A stretch of DNA of 53,946 nt from Myxococcus llanfairpwllgwyngyllgogerychwyrndrobwllllantysiliogogogochensis (lineage in GTDB: Bacteria > Myxococcota > Myxococcia > Myxococcales > Myxococcaceae). The position numbers were made by a program, and so were the translations under genes. The notes beneath the pieces are model-generated. The model did not search any database. It was not told where the DNA came from and was given only the letters and a program-made list of their open reading frames with translations. The stretch covers positions 1 to 53,946 of the forward strand of contig NZ_VIFM01000049.1 of the NCBI RefSeq assembly GCF_006636215.1, in the 5' to 3' direction. This document shows, piece after piece, positions 1 through 10,172 of the stretch (the first letter of the stretch is position 1; each line of letters begins with the position of its first letter).

Positions 1-735
1 CCTCCCCCTCCCCTCACCGAGACACCACCACCGGAGCCCGGGGCCGCCGCATCACCCGCAGCGCCCGACCCGAAGGCCGTCGTTCCACAGCCCGCACCCG
101 ACCCACTTTTCGTGGTGGCGGTCGAGAAGCTCCTGGATGAGAGCCGTTCCTACAAGGACTTCGACAAGGAGGTGCGAGCGACCTTCTTGAAGGTCTTCCT
201 GAACAAGAAGTACGAGCCCCCCGAGAACTTCGCGCTCTTGAAGAGTTACACGCGAAAAAAGGTGCTCGCCGCGCTGCTCCCCGAGGAGGATGTCCAGAAA
301 GCCGTCGAGGGCCCGCCCCCAGTGCCGAAGGAAGCCAGGGCTTTCGAGAAGACACTGGAAAAGACCTTCAAAATGGCCATCGAAACAGGCCTGGAGAACC
401 TGCGGACGAAGCTCACGGAGACAAAGGACGCCTGGGCGAAGGCCCAACACACCCTGCAGATCAATGGAAGGCACGCGAGGTACCTGAAGGATGGCCTTGA
501 GCCCTGTGACTTCGGCGCGTGCGGCTTCAGGCTCGACTACATGCTGGCCGAGACAACCCGGGCCAACATGGAAGCCTTCGTGTCGAAGCTGGGTGGCCGG
601 GACTGGAATGCGCTTTTCCCCGAGGATGCGCCCCTCCCGCCACCTCCATCCCCCAAGCCCAAGAAGCAGGCTCCCTCCAAGTCAGCAGGGAAGAAGGACA
701 AGCCCCCTCCCCCCTCGGCCGGCGCACCCAAGTAG
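1..735 (+). CDS. Hypothetical protein, 5' end outside window
   Basis: The reading frame is open from the first base of the window and ends at a TAG at 733-735, so the gene probably begins upstream. An internal GTG at 112 would give a 207-residue protein but has no convincing ribosome binding site. The first 35 residues are Pro/Ala-rich, like a linker. A charged, mostly helical middle part follows (residues about 45-200 of the visible frame), then a Pro/Lys-rich tail. I recognise no family or catalytic motif. Codon use has the G/C third-position bias of the neighbours. It is convergent with the next gene, 27 bp away. That this is a real gene is fairly likely; its function is unknown. Confidence 0.55.
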   Translation, partial: PPPPLTETPPPEPGAAASPAAPDPKAVVPQPAPDPLFVVAVEKLLDESRSYKDFDKEVRATFLKVFLNKKYEPPENFALLKSYTRKKVLAALLPEEDVQKAVEGPPPVPKEARAFEKTLEKTFKMAIETGLENLRTKLTETKDAWAKAQHTLQINGRHARYLKDGLEPCDFGACGFRLDYMLAETTRANMEAFVSKLGGRDWNALFPEDAPLPPPPSPKPKKQAPSKSAGKKDKPPPPSAGAPK

Positions 736-762
736 CCCTGAGCCTGGAGCCTCGCGAGAGAT

Positions 763-1953
763 TCAATCGTCGGCGGTCTGCTCCCGGTACAGCACATCCA
801 CCCCCACGACGTACCACCCGTCCTCGACACGTGCCCAGTGGACCCGGAAGTTGGAGAACGAGTCCGGTCTCTTCGGAGGAGCGATGGGGTCGAACACATA
901 GCCCTTTGCGCCGGGTGCCGGGACGAGACGGAACAGCTCGCGCTGCACGCTCGCGCCGGCCGTATTCCCGGCAAGGTCTTGGCTAAAGCGACTCCACCCG
1001 CTCGTGATGTGATGCATGTTGAACTCCTCCTCGGGCGGGGGCAGCGGCCCGTTGTGGGGCACCCGCGAGTAGGCGCGCAGCCGAGCCGGTACCCCGCTTT
1101 TTTCAGGCGGTAGAAGCTTGAACACCAGGTTCGGCTTGGCCATGAACTCCGCCAAGGTGGGCGCCAGCTCGCGGTGCGTCCCCAGGAACGTCGGCAAGAA
1201 GCGCTCTTCGGGCCCTCGGAACACCGGGACGAAGCCACCCAGGCACAGGTCGAGGTACCTGCTCCCAGGCCATACCGTCAGCACCGTCAGCCGCGCGGAC
1301 TTCACGGCGAACTGGCGCCGGTAATGGACGTAGATGGCCCCGCCCGCCGGGAAGTCGCGGGGGAAGTCCAGCACGTAGTCCAGCTTGCGCCCCTCGGCGA
1401 GCTTCAACTCCAGCCGCGCCTTCCTCGGACGCGCGTTGGCCTTGTAGAGCTTCGCGGACTTCGGGTTGCCCGGCGTCACCAGGAAGGAATGCACCGGCGT
1501 GTCCGGTGGGAAGCTCAGCTCCACCCACTCCCCGGCTCCGCTGCCCTTCGCCCCTTCCGCCCAGACGGTGCCGGGGTCCTCGTCCAGCAGGTTGGCCGGC
1601 CCATAGCGACCGGGCTCCCTCCCTTCCACCAGCACCGATGACGCCGTCACGGTGACGGACACGCCATGCAGCTTCACCTCCACCCGCCTTGCATCCGACG
1701 GCCCGGCGTCGGGAGTCTCCGCGGGGCCTGGTGCGGCCGAAGCGGCCTGCCCCGCGTCGGCGGGCTCGGATGGGCCCAGGCCGCCCGAAACGGTCTGCCC
1801 GGCATCGGGAGCGCCGGATGGGCCCAGCCCTCCGTCCTCCGTCCTCCCCGCTTCGGCGGACTGCCCCCAGGCCCCCGTGCTCAGCAGGACGCAGCCCAGG
1901 ATGACCCTCGGGTCCCACCAGCGCGTGCCACCCCTCCAGCTGTCATCGGACAT
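763..1953 (-). CDS. Secreted protein with NADase-type glycan-binding-like (discoidin-like) domain
   Basis: A 396-residue protein. A hydrophobic segment near residues 15-30 acts as a signal peptide or anchor. A low-complexity linker follows, with repeated Pro-Asp-Ala-Gly motifs (residues about 35-90), a common spacer in myxobacterial surface proteins. Residues about 95-230 contain ANLLDEDPGTVWAEG followed by WVELSF, the pattern of the beta-sandwich F5/8-type or NADase-type glycan-binding domain, in which a bound ligand is ringed by an N-L-x-D-x-D-x-x-T-x-W motif. The rest (about 230-396) is not recognised. The role is probably extracellular carbohydrate binding; this is inferred from the motif only. 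There is no operon partner: the neighbours are convergent on one side and divergent on the other. Confidence 0.7.
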   Translation of the reverse strand: MSDDSWRGGTRWWDPRVILGCVLLSTGAWGQSAEAGRTEDGGLGPSGAPDAGQTVSGGLGPSEPADAGQAASAAPGPAETPDAGPSDARRVEVKLHGVSVTVTASSVLVEGREPGRYGPANLLDEDPGTVWAEGAKGSGAGEWVELSFPPDTPVHSFLVTPGNPKSAKLYKANARPRKARLELKLAEGRKLDYVLDFPRDFPAGGAIYVHYRRQFAVKSARLTVLTVWPGSRYLDLCLGGFVPVFRGPEERFLPTFLGTHRELAPTLAEFMAKPNLVFKLLPPEKSGVPARLRAYSRVPHNGPLPPPEEEFNMHHITSGWSRFSQDLAGNTAGASVQRELFRLVPAPGAKGYVFDPIAPPKRPDSFSNFRVHWARVEDGWYVVGVDVLYREQTADD

Positions 1954-2213
1954 GAACGCTCCTCAGGGCTCTGGACGTCGGGCGCCGCCCTTCATTCAGC
2001 GGCGGCCTTTCCCGCCCATCGTACGGCACCCTCACAAGAACGGCGATGCGCGTGGACGGCGTGAATCCGGGGCAGTGCCAATGGTGACGATGATGCTGAC
2101 GTCGGTGACAGCGGCACCTCATTCGCTGCACCGCGCCCGCGTCGAGTGTGCCGGAACGAGAGGCTATCCTCGCCTCGCCGTACCCACACTCCAACACGAC
2201 AACGAGAACACTC

Positions 2214-2948
2214 ATGACCCTGACGACACAGCCTCGACGGATGGCGAAGCGGACCGCGCTCGCGATGCTCGTGCTGGCCCCCGTGGCGGCCGGCGCGGTG
2301 AGCCAGAAGCTGCGCTACAAGTTCGACGCGGTGACCAACCCCGTCGCCACCGTGGTGGACGACAGTGGCAAGGGACGCACCGGCACCGTGCAGATGGCGA
2401 ACGGCGCCACCGTCGTCCCCGTGACGGGCTTTGACGGCCTGGGCATCAAGTTCCCCGCCGTGTGTGACGGCACGGGCTGCCCGCTCGCGAACGTCACCAC
2501 CCCCGACTCGGCCAGCCTCAATCCCGGCACCGCCCTCTTCACCTTCGGCGCCCGGGTGCGCCTCACTCTCGCGGACCTCTCCTCCGTCCACGGCTCCAAC
2601 CTCGTACAGAAGGGACTCGCGAACACGGCCCAGTGGAAGCTCCAGCTCGATGACGCCGTGCTCGGCAAACCCAGTTGCGTCGTGCGCACCACGGGCGGCG
2701 CGGACGTCATCATCGTCAAGTCGTCCGTGGGCGTCGCCGACGGCACCTGGCACAAGGTCGCCTGCCAGCGCACCAGCACCACGCTCACCATCCTCGTCGA
2801 CAACGTCGCGCGAGGCAGCGCGCTGCTCCCATCCACCTACGACATCAACCCCGTGGGCCAGCCCGTCAACGTGGGCGCCAAGAGCGTCGGCAACAACAAC
2901 GACCAGTACCACGGCGAAATCGACGACGTTTACTTCAACATCGACTGA
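2214..2948 (+). CDS. Secreted LamG/concanavalin-like domain protein
   Basis: I chose the ATG at 2214 because it directly precedes a typical signal peptide: basic N-terminus, then LAMLVLAPVAAGA. The same frame could begin 66 bp upstream, but the extension looks non-coding. The mature protein of about 215 residues has the LamG/jelly-roll signature. It starts with the strand pattern around YKFDA, then DSGKGRTGTV and an apparent GIKFPA strand, and later the GTWHKVACQR and LTILVDN strands with the closing IDDVYF strand. Such domains bind carbohydrate or protein ligands outside the cell. No enzyme motif is present. The gene stands alone, divergent from the 763-1953 gene and convergent with the protease at 3015-4175. 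Confidence 0.8.
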   Translation: MTLTTQPRRMAKRTALAMLVLAPVAAGAVSQKLRYKFDAVTNPVATVVDDSGKGRTGTVQMANGATVVPVTGFDGLGIKFPAVCDGTGCPLANVTTPDSASLNPGTALFTFGARVRLTLADLSSVHGSNLVQKGLANTAQWKLQLDDAVLGKPSCVVRTTGGADVIIVKSSVGVADGTWHKVACQRTSTTLTILVDNVARGSALLPSTYDINPVGQPVNVGAKSVGNNNDQYHGEIDDVYFNID

Positions 2949-3014
2949 GCCCCACCGCCCCCCAAGGCACGTCGAGCCTCCGAATCACAAACACCTCGGA
3001 GGCTCGACCCTCAC

Positions 3015-4175
3015 TCACGCCGGCCGCTCCTGCCGCCAGCGCCGCGCATCGCGCTCGGCACGCTCCTCGCGCGTCTGCAGCAGCATCATCCCCCGCTGCA
3101 CGTCATCGACGTCGAGCGTCCCCACCAGCCGCCCGTCTGCATCCACCACCGCGAGCAGCTGCGCCGAGTTCTCCGCCAGCTGTCGCACGGCCCGCCATCC
3201 ATCCTCGTCCAACCGCACCACCTGCACGGGCCGCATCACCTCGCGCGTCAGGCGATGGATTCGGTCCGCCTCCGACACCGCGCGCACCGCCTCCACGTCC
3301 ACCAGCCCCACCGGCCGCCCGTCCTCCGTCACCGGCAGCGCCGTCTGCCGCTCGCGTCGCAAATCCCACAGCGCCTGCTCCAACAACGCCCCTGCCTCCA
3401 CCCCCGCCCCACGCGGCGACATCAACTCCGACACAGATACCCGCTCCAACAGGGCCTTCATCCGCACCTGCCGCGACTCGCCCTCCGCCCCCATGAAGAT
3501 GAAGAAGGCGATGACGAACAGGAACGGGTTGAACGACACCACGCCCCACAACGCGAAGAGCACCGCGAAACCACGCCCCACCAGCGACGCCACCCGCGTC
3601 GCCCGCACCGGCCCCATCCGCCCCGACAGCACCGCCCGCAGAATCCGCCCGCCATCCATCGGGAACGCCGGCAGCAAATTGAACAACCCCAGGAACAGGT
3701 TGAGGCTCGCCAGATAGAAACACGCGAACTGGAGGTTGAACGAGGTCGTCCCCTCCACGCCCCATGTCGCCAGGCCGAACAATCCCGCCAGCGCCAGACT
3801 CGTCAGCGGCCCCACCAGCGCCATCAAGGCTTCGTCCCGAGGCCGGGGCGGCGCCTCCGACAACTCCGACACCCCGCCCACCATCATCAGCGTAATCGAG
3901 CGGACCTGCCCGCCCCGCGCCAGCGCATAGAACGTGTGCGCCAGCTCGTGCACGAAGACCGACGCGAACAACCCCACCGCCACGCCCAACCCCCACAACA
4001 TGGGCGAGCCCATCAACTGCTCCGGAGGGACCTCGGCCACCTCCGCCGCCCGCCGGAACGCTCCGCCGAACAGATACGCCAGCAACGGCAGGACGAGCAG
4101 CAGCGAGTAGTGGACCCGGATGGGGATGCCTCGCAGCGAGCCCACCTTCAATGCACCCCGTGACTCGCGCATCAT
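3015..4175 (-). CDS. Site-2-type (M50) intramembrane metalloprotease with CBS pair
   Basis: A 386-residue polytopic membrane protein. The zinc site HELAH lies at residues 76-80 and the second M50 motif NLLPAFPMDGG at 166-176, so the full catalytic set is present. Several hydrophobic segments surround them. Residues about 240-375 form two CBS repeats, which in this subfamily bind adenine nucleotides and are thought to gate proteolysis. M50 proteases cut membrane-anchored anti-sigma factors or other regulators. Tandem ATGs at 4175 and 4172 both lie just after a GAGGAGG ribosome binding site; the second has the more usual spacing. The frame stays open much further upstream, but that part is Arg/Gly-rich noise. 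It is divergent from the Coq4-like gene. The substrate is unknown. Confidence 0.9.
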   Translation of the reverse strand: MMRESRGALKVGSLRGIPIRVHYSLLLVLPLLAYLFGGAFRRAAEVAEVPPEQLMGSPMLWGLGVAVGLFASVFVHELAHTFYALARGGQVRSITLMMVGGVSELSEAPPRPRDEALMALVGPLTSLALAGLFGLATWGVEGTTSFNLQFACFYLASLNLFLGLFNLLPAFPMDGGRILRAVLSGRMGPVRATRVASLVGRGFAVLFALWGVVSFNPFLFVIAFFIFMGAEGESRQVRMKALLERVSVSELMSPRGAGVEAGALLEQALWDLRRERQTALPVTEDGRPVGLVDVEAVRAVSEADRIHRLTREVMRPVQVVRLDEDGWRAVRQLAENSAQLLAVVDADGRLVGTLDVDDVQRGMMLLQTREERAERDARRWRQERPA

Positions 4176-4451
4176 CGCCTCCTCGCGAAGGGCGCCAGCA
4201 CCGCGAGGGCACTCCCACGGCCTGCGCCCCCTGCTCGCCTCCTTCAAGGTCCGTCCCGCACCCGATGCGCGCACGGTGCCGGGAATGACTCGTTCGCCCG
4301 TCTGCCTCCTGAGTGTCCGCTCCCGGGCCTCCAGGCCCCCGGATGTCCACCGACGAGCACCCCACCACCACGCACGCTCCCGCCGCGCGAAACGCCGGCT
4401 ACCGTTCCTCCGCTCGGTCCCTGGCCGAGTCCGCCTTCCCCCGGAGGACCC
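4176..4451. promoter_or_regulatory. Divergent intergenic region between M50 protease and Coq4-like gene
   Basis: This 276-bp gap must hold the promoters of two divergently transcribed genes. Apart from the GAGGAGG ribosome binding site of the protease (minus strand, next to 4175) I see no convincing -35/-10 pair, sigma-54 site or hairpin. Confidence 0.35.
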
Positions 4452-5159
4452 ATGCGCAACCCCCTCACGCTCGCACGCGAAGCCTGGAGAATGGTGCGAG
4501 TGCTCCAGGACCCGAATCGTCTCCAGGACATCATCGACCTGGCCCGAGTCCTCGCACCGCCCATGGCCATGCGCCGCGTGGTGGAGCGGCTGATGCAATC
4601 CCCCACCGCCGCGCGCGCCTTCGTCGAGCGCCCCCGCGTCGGAATGCTTCCACTCGCCACGCTGCGCACGCTGCCCGAAGGCACCCTCGGCCGCGCGTTC
4701 GCCGACCACCTCACCCAGAACGGCCTGGACCCGAACGCCCTGCCCCACCGGGAAGCCCACACCGACGAGGACTACGTCCGGGCCCACCTGCTGGAGTCGC
4801 ACGACATCTGGCACGTGCTCACCGGCTTTCGCACCGACGTGGCCGGAGAGCTGGGCGTGCAGGCCTTCAGCCTGGCGCAACTGGGCAGCCCCTTCGCGTT
4901 GGGCATCCTCACCGGGGGCCTCGCCAACACCCTGCTCTACGCCTTCTCCGAGCGCGACGCGCGCATGCAGGCCCTCACCCGGGGCTGGGTGCTGGGGCGA
5001 CTGGCGCGGCCCGTGTTCGGCACCCCCTGGCGCGAGCTGTGGGAGGTCCCCCTTGTTGACGTTCGCCAACGCTTCGGCCTGGATTTGCCAACAGTGGACG
5101 CCCTGCTCCCCGCCCTGGCGCCCCCGGTGAAGATGGACCCCTCTCGCAGAGCGGCTTGA
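4452..5159 (+). CDS. Coq4-family protein
   Basis: A 235-residue protein matching the Coq4 family. The family zinc motif HDxxH-x11-E is intact: His117, Asp118, His121, then Glu133 ([10 protein letters not shown] onward), followed by GVQAFSLAQ, a strongly conserved Coq4 segment. Eukaryotic COQ4 organises and takes part in ubiquinone head-group modification at the membrane. The bacterial relatives are less well studied. No other quinone gene is adjacent; the carboxylase genes start 51 bp downstream on the same strand and could be co-transcribed. Myxobacteria are generally reported to use menaquinone, so a ubiquinone role here is doubtful. Family assignment is firm; the substrate is open. Confidence 0.85.
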   Translation: MRNPLTLAREAWRMVRVLQDPNRLQDIIDLARVLAPPMAMRRVVERLMQSPTAARAFVERPRVGMLPLATLRTLPEGTLGRAFADHLTQNGLDPNALPHREAHTDEDYVRAHLLESHDIWHVLTGFRTDVAGELGVQAFSLAQLGSPFALGILTGGLANTLLYAFSERDARMQALTRGWVLGRLARPVFGTPWRELWEVPLVDVRQRFGLDLPTVDALLPALAPPVKMDPSRRAA

Positions 5160-5209
5160 CGCGAAGCCGGACAGCGCGCGAGCCGCTCAATCGTGCTAGA
5201 GGGCGGCCC

Positions 5210-6772
<1,563 letters not shown>

Positions 6773-6793
6773 GCTCCTTTCAGGCCCCTGGAC

Positions 6794-6822
6794 GCCTGCT
6801 CTCCCCCGGCTGGAGAGCAGGC
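6794..6822 (+). terminator. Perfect 11-bp hairpin after carboxyltransferase gene
   Basis: The arms GCCTGCTCTCC (6794-6804) and GGAGAGCAGGC (6812-6822) pair perfectly around a 7-nt loop. It starts 22 bp after the stop of pccB. No T-run follows, so it may be a weak terminator, an attenuator or an mRNA-stabilising structure between pccB and the next gene. Confidence 0.55.
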
Positions 6823-6892
6823 AGGCTCGCGTCGCTCGGGAAATTCTCGTGCGCCGCGCGGGCTTTCAGGTGGCCAGGAAAGGAACCCCCAT

Positions 6893-7504
6893 TTGCCCCA
6901 CCGCCGACTTCTTCTCTTTCTCGCCGACGTCGAAGGAAACCTCACCGCCGTGCGCCAGACGCTCAAACGCGTCTGCGAGGCCGTGGAACTGCCCACGCCC
7001 GAGGTGAAGTGGGTGGAGTCACCCCCGGAGGGACTGGCCGATGGCGGCTGGCACGCCGCCGAGGTGGCCCTGCCCCCCGCCCCCGGTCGCAAGGCCCGCA
7101 AGTCCGAGCAGCCCTTCCTGGAGGAGCAGCTCGACGCCATGTCCCAGGCGCTGTCCCAGGACTTCCGGGAGCGCGTGCTGGGCATCTTCGTGGACCGGGA
7201 GCACAGCTACGCCCGCACGTGTGTCAGCGGCCCGGGCCGGCCCGCCAAGGCCGTGGAGGGTGAGGTGCTGGACGTCATGCGCCAGGCCGCTCGCTGGCTG
7301 GATGTGGAGACGGGCTTGTTGGCGCGGATGCTGGGGGGTGGCAACACCGCGCGCAACCTCCTGGCCGCGGCGGTGGACTTCGGTGGCGAGCCGAACGCCC
7401 CTCCTGCCAAGCCCCCGGAGCCGGACGAGGATGACCGGTTCGTCGAGGCCAAGCTGACCCAGGCGCGCGCCTATATGGAGCAGTACCGCAGCGCCCGGAA
7501 GTAG
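6893..7504 (+). CDS. Uncharacterised protein inside the carboxylase cluster
   Basis: A 203-residue protein of unknown family. The start is a TTG at 6893, preceded by AGGAAAGGA at good spacing. It begins with a hydrophobic strand (RRLLLFLADVEGN), suggesting a soluble alpha/beta fold rather than a signal peptide. It also contains a basic, Pro-rich loop near residue 65, long helical stretches, and a Pro/Glu/Asp-rich linker before a final helix. No catalytic motif is visible. It lies on the same strand as pccB and the biotin carboxylase, and is bracketed by a perfect hairpin on each side (6794-6822 and 7527-7547), so it may be its own transcript. A role in carboxylase assembly is possible only by location. 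Confidence 0.65.
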   Translation: MPHRRLLLFLADVEGNLTAVRQTLKRVCEAVELPTPEVKWVESPPEGLADGGWHAAEVALPPAPGRKARKSEQPFLEEQLDAMSQALSQDFRERVLGIFVDREHSYARTCVSGPGRPAKAVEGEVLDVMRQAARWLDVETGLLARMLGGGNTARNLLAAAVDFGGEPNAPPAKPPEPDEDDRFVEAKLTQARAYMEQYRSARK

Positions 7505-7526
7505 GTCGTCACGGGCATCGGATGAC

Positions 7527-7547
7527 CACGCCCCTGACAGGGGCGTG
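7527..7547 (+). terminator. Perfect 9-bp hairpin with 3-nt loop
   Basis: CACGCCCCT and AGGGGCGTG pair perfectly around GAC, 22 bp after the stop codon of the unidentified gene and 51 bp before the biotin carboxylase start. No T-run is present. It is a likely transcription terminator or a processing signal between the two genes. Confidence 0.55.
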
Positions 7548-7598
7548 AACGCCATCCAACCCAGGCAAACCGGGGCGGCCCGTGGTAGACGGGCGGCC

Positions 7599-9122
7599 AT
7601 GCCCAAGATCCGCAAAGTGCTCGTCGCCAATCGCGGCGAGATCGCCATCCGGGTGATGCGCACCTGCAAGGAACTCGGCATCGCCACGGTGGCGGTGTAC
7701 TCGGAAGCAGACCGCTCCGCCCTGCACGTTCGCACCGCGGACCAGGCCTTCTTCGTCGGGCCGCCGCCCTCCCGCGAGAGCTACCTGGTCCAGCAGCGCA
7801 TCCTCGACGCCGCCAAGGCCGCCGGCGCGGACGCCATCCACCCTGGCTATGGCTTCCTCTCCGAGAACGCCTCCTTCGTGCGCGCCTGTGAGGCCGCCGG
7901 CATCACCTTCATCGGCCCGCCCGCCGCCGCCATGGACGCCATGGGCGAGAAGACCCGCGCCCGCGCCAACATGATCAAGGTCGGCGTGCCCGTCGTCCCC
8001 GGCACCACCGAGCCCATCGCCACCGAGGCCGAGGCTCGCGAGTACGCGCAGAAGATTGGCTTCCCCATCATGCTCAAGGCCGCCGGCGGTGGCGGTGGCA
8101 AGGGCATGCGCCGGGTGGAAGGCATGGGCGACTTCGAGTCCGCGTGGCGCTCCGCCAAGAGCGAGGCGCTCAACTCCTTCGGCAACGACGCCGTCTACAT
8201 CGAGAAGTATCTCGAGAAGCCACACCACGTCGAAATCCAGGTGTTCGCCGACACGCACGGCAACGTCATCCACCTGAACGAGCGCGAGTGCTCGGCACAG
8301 CGCCGGCACCAGAAGGTCGTCGAGGAGACGCCCAGCCCCATCCTGACGCCGGAGCTTCGCGCGCAGATGGGCGAGGTCGCGGTGAAGGCGGCCAAGGCCG
8401 TCAACTACGTGGGCGCAGGCACGGTGGAGTTCCTGGTCGACGTGCACCGCAACTTCTACTTCCTGGAGATGAACACCCGCCTCCAGGTGGAGCACCCGGT
8501 GACGGAGTGGGTGACGGGGCTGGACCTCGTCGCGCTGCAAATCAAGGTCGCCGAGGGCGAGAAGCTGCCGCTCCTGGAGGCGCCCACGCCGCGCGGCCAC
8601 TCGATTGAAGTGCGCGTGTACGCGGAGGACCCGTCGCGCAACTTCATGCCCAGCCCGGGAAAGATTACGTACCTGCGCGTGCCGGGCGGCCCCAACGTCC
8701 GTGACGATTCGGGCGTGTTCCCCGGCTACACGGTGCCCAACTTCTACGACCCGATGATTTCCAAGCTGTCCGTGTGGGCTCCCACGCGGCGCGAGGCGAT
8801 TGCCCGGGCCCAGCGCGCGCTGTCCGAGTACGTGGTGAAGGGCATCACCACCAACATCCGCTACCTCAAGGCGATTCTCGCGCACCCCGAGTTCGTCGAG
8901 GGTGACTACGACACGGGCTTCCTCGGCCGCGAGCACACGACGCTGCAAGGCGTGGAGGACCCGAAGCTGAGCGAGATGGCCCTGTTGGCCAGCGCGGTGT
9001 ACGCGCACCAGCGTGACGCGAAGCGCGCCCGGACGATGCCTGGTGGCAAGGCGGGCGCGGCCGACGCGAGCAGTGGTCGCATCAGCCCGTGGCGCCTGGC
9101 GCTGCGCTCCCGCCGCCGGTAA
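7599..9122 (+). CDS. Acyl-CoA carboxylase, biotin carboxylase subunit
   Basis: A 507-residue biotin carboxylase. The N-terminal domain begins with KVLVANRGEIAIRV. The ATP-grasp domain shows the Gly-rich loop KAAGGGGGKGMR, the HLNERECSAQRRHQK segment and EMNTRLQVEHPVTE (from about residue 290), all catalytic or ATP/bicarbonate-binding hallmarks. It carboxylates biotin on the carrier protein encoded 27 bp downstream, using ATP and bicarbonate. ATG 7599 is the canonical family start; an in-frame start 54 bp upstream lies inside the preceding hairpin and is rejected. The C-terminal 50 residues are Arg/Ala-rich and carry no biotinyl domain, which is on a separate gene, as in AccC-type rather than fused PccA-type enzymes. 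Confidence 0.93.
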   Translation: MPKIRKVLVANRGEIAIRVMRTCKELGIATVAVYSEADRSALHVRTADQAFFVGPPPSRESYLVQQRILDAAKAAGADAIHPGYGFLSENASFVRACEAAGITFIGPPAAAMDAMGEKTRARANMIKVGVPVVPGTTEPIATEAEAREYAQKIGFPIMLKAAGGGGGKGMRRVEGMGDFESAWRSAKSEALNSFGNDAVYIEKYLEKPHHVEIQVFADTHGNVIHLNERECSAQRRHQKVVEETPSPILTPELRAQMGEVAVKAAKAVNYVGAGTVEFLVDVHRNFYFLEMNTRLQVEHPVTEWVTGLDLVALQIKVAEGEKLPLLEAPTPRGHSIEVRVYAEDPSRNFMPSPGKITYLRVPGGPNVRDDSGVFPGYTVPNFYDPMISKLSVWAPTRREAIARAQRALSEYVVKGITTNIRYLKAILAHPEFVEGDYDTGFLGREHTTLQGVEDPKLSEMALLASAVYAHQRDAKRARTMPGGKAGAADASSGRISPWRLALRSRRR

Positions 9123-9149
9123 CCCCACCTCCGAGCTCACGAGACTTCC

Positions 9150-9659
9150 ATGCGCTATTTCACGAAGCAGCAGGGACAGAAGGAAGCGGTGCCGGTGGAC
9201 CTGGAGGCCCTGGGGGGCGACAGGTACAAGCTGACCGTCAACGGCGTCACGTATCAGGTGGACGCGCTGGCGCTCGAGCACGGCACCATGAGCATGCTGG
9301 TGGACGGCCAGTCCTACAGCGCCGAGTTCGAGGAGAGCGGCGATGAGGTCGGCGTGCTCCTGCGCGGGCAGGTGAGCCGCTTCGACGTGGCGGACGAGCG
9401 TCGGCTGCGGCTGCGCGCGGGCACGGCGGCCTTCTCCGTGGAGGGCAAGCAGCTGGTCACCGCGCCCATGCCCGGCAAGGTGGTGAAGGTGCTGGTGAAG
9501 GTGGGCGACGAGGTGAAGGAAGGCCAGGGCCTCGTCGTGGTGGAGGCCATGAAGATGGAGAACGAGCTCAAGAGCCCCAAGGCGGGCAAGGTGACCGAGC
9601 TGTTCGCCAAGGAAGGCACCACCGTGGAGAACAACGCGAAGCTGGTCATCGTCGAGTAG
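9150..9659 (+). CDS. Biotin carboxyl carrier protein (biotinyl domain)
   Basis: A 169-residue protein. Residues about 100-169 are a biotinyl/lipoyl domain with the attachment motif EAMKMEN, the biotinylated lysine being Lys135, and APMPGKV at the domain start. The N-terminal 95 residues are beta-rich and resemble the carrier/BT-like region found in propionyl-CoA and methylcrotonyl-CoA carboxylases, which would hold the complex together. It carries carboxybiotin between the biotin carboxylase (gene 27 bp upstream) and the carboxyltransferase (5210-6772). It is almost certainly co-transcribed with the biotin carboxylase gene. A GC-rich hairpin follows. A holocarboxylase synthetase is not in the window. 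Confidence 0.92.
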   Translation: MRYFTKQQGQKEAVPVDLEALGGDRYKLTVNGVTYQVDALALEHGTMSMLVDGQSYSAEFEESGDEVGVLLRGQVSRFDVADERRLRLRAGTAAFSVEGKQLVTAPMPGKVVKVLVKVGDEVKEGQGLVVVEAMKMENELKSPKAGKVTELFAKEGTTVENNAKLVIVE

Positions 9660-9674
9660 CGGCCTTCGTCGGGA

Positions 9675-9701
9675 GCGGCGCGCCCATTGCTCGCGCGCCG
9701 C
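9675..9701 (+). terminator. GC-rich hairpin after the biotin carrier gene
   Basis: GCGGCGCGC (9675-9683) pairs with GCGCGCCGC (9693-9701) around a 9-nt loop, 15 bp after the carrier stop. There is no T-run. It probably marks the end of the carboxylase transcript. Confidence 0.5.
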
Positions 9702-9794
9702 CCCCAGGAGGGGTCCGCGATGCCGCTTGCGACAAATGCACTCCAGTCACTTTTGTACCTGAGAAACCCCAAGGTATTTCACCGGGAGAGACTC

Positions 9795-10085
9795 ATGCGA
9801 AACTGGCTGAAGGGACTGATGGTCACCGGCGCGCTGCTGGCGGGCTGTGGCGGCACCGAGGCAGGAACGGATGAGCCGGCCGCGCAGCCCGCCCCCGAGC
9901 ACGGACAGGTCCAGGGGATGCTCTACCCGGCCTACGACGAGGCCCTCCACTGTGTCGTCCGCACCAGCTCCGTCCGCTGCGGGAGCGGCATGAACATGTA
10001 CGCGTACTGGGACGCCTCGGTGGGCTACTACATCGAGCGGAACATCTGCAGCGGCCGCGGCGGCCCCATCATCTGCCCGTACTAA
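9795..10085 (+). CDS. Small Cys-containing lipoprotein, unknown function
   Basis: A 96-residue predicted lipoprotein. The signal peptide MRNWLKGLMVTGALLAGC ends in a lipobox (LAGC), with the lipidated Cys followed by Gly-Gly. The mature part has a short Pro/Glu linker and a compact 60-residue domain with four further cysteines, rich in Tyr and Gly, which probably forms two disulfides. I chose the ATG at 9795, after GGGAGAG, because it starts the signal peptide; the frame is open 108 bp upstream. No family is recognised. It is the first of a run of exported proteins reaching to 22.8 kb. Confidence 0.7.
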   Translation: MRNWLKGLMVTGALLAGCGGTEAGTDEPAAQPAPEHGQVQGMLYPAYDEALHCVVRTSSVRCGSGMNMYAYWDASVGYYIERNICSGRGGPIICPY

Positions 10086-10172
10086 CCACTCCCGTACACT
10101 CGCAGTACGGCCGGCGCTCCAGTCTCCGTCCTGGTTTGTTTGGACGCAAACCACATGGCAGAGTGGAGCGCC

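Noticed and set aside
4176..5069. Extended N-terminus of the M50 protease reaching 5069
   Set aside because: The extra 298 residues overlap the Coq4 gene in antisense and are low complexity; GAGGAGG marks the start at 4172-4175.
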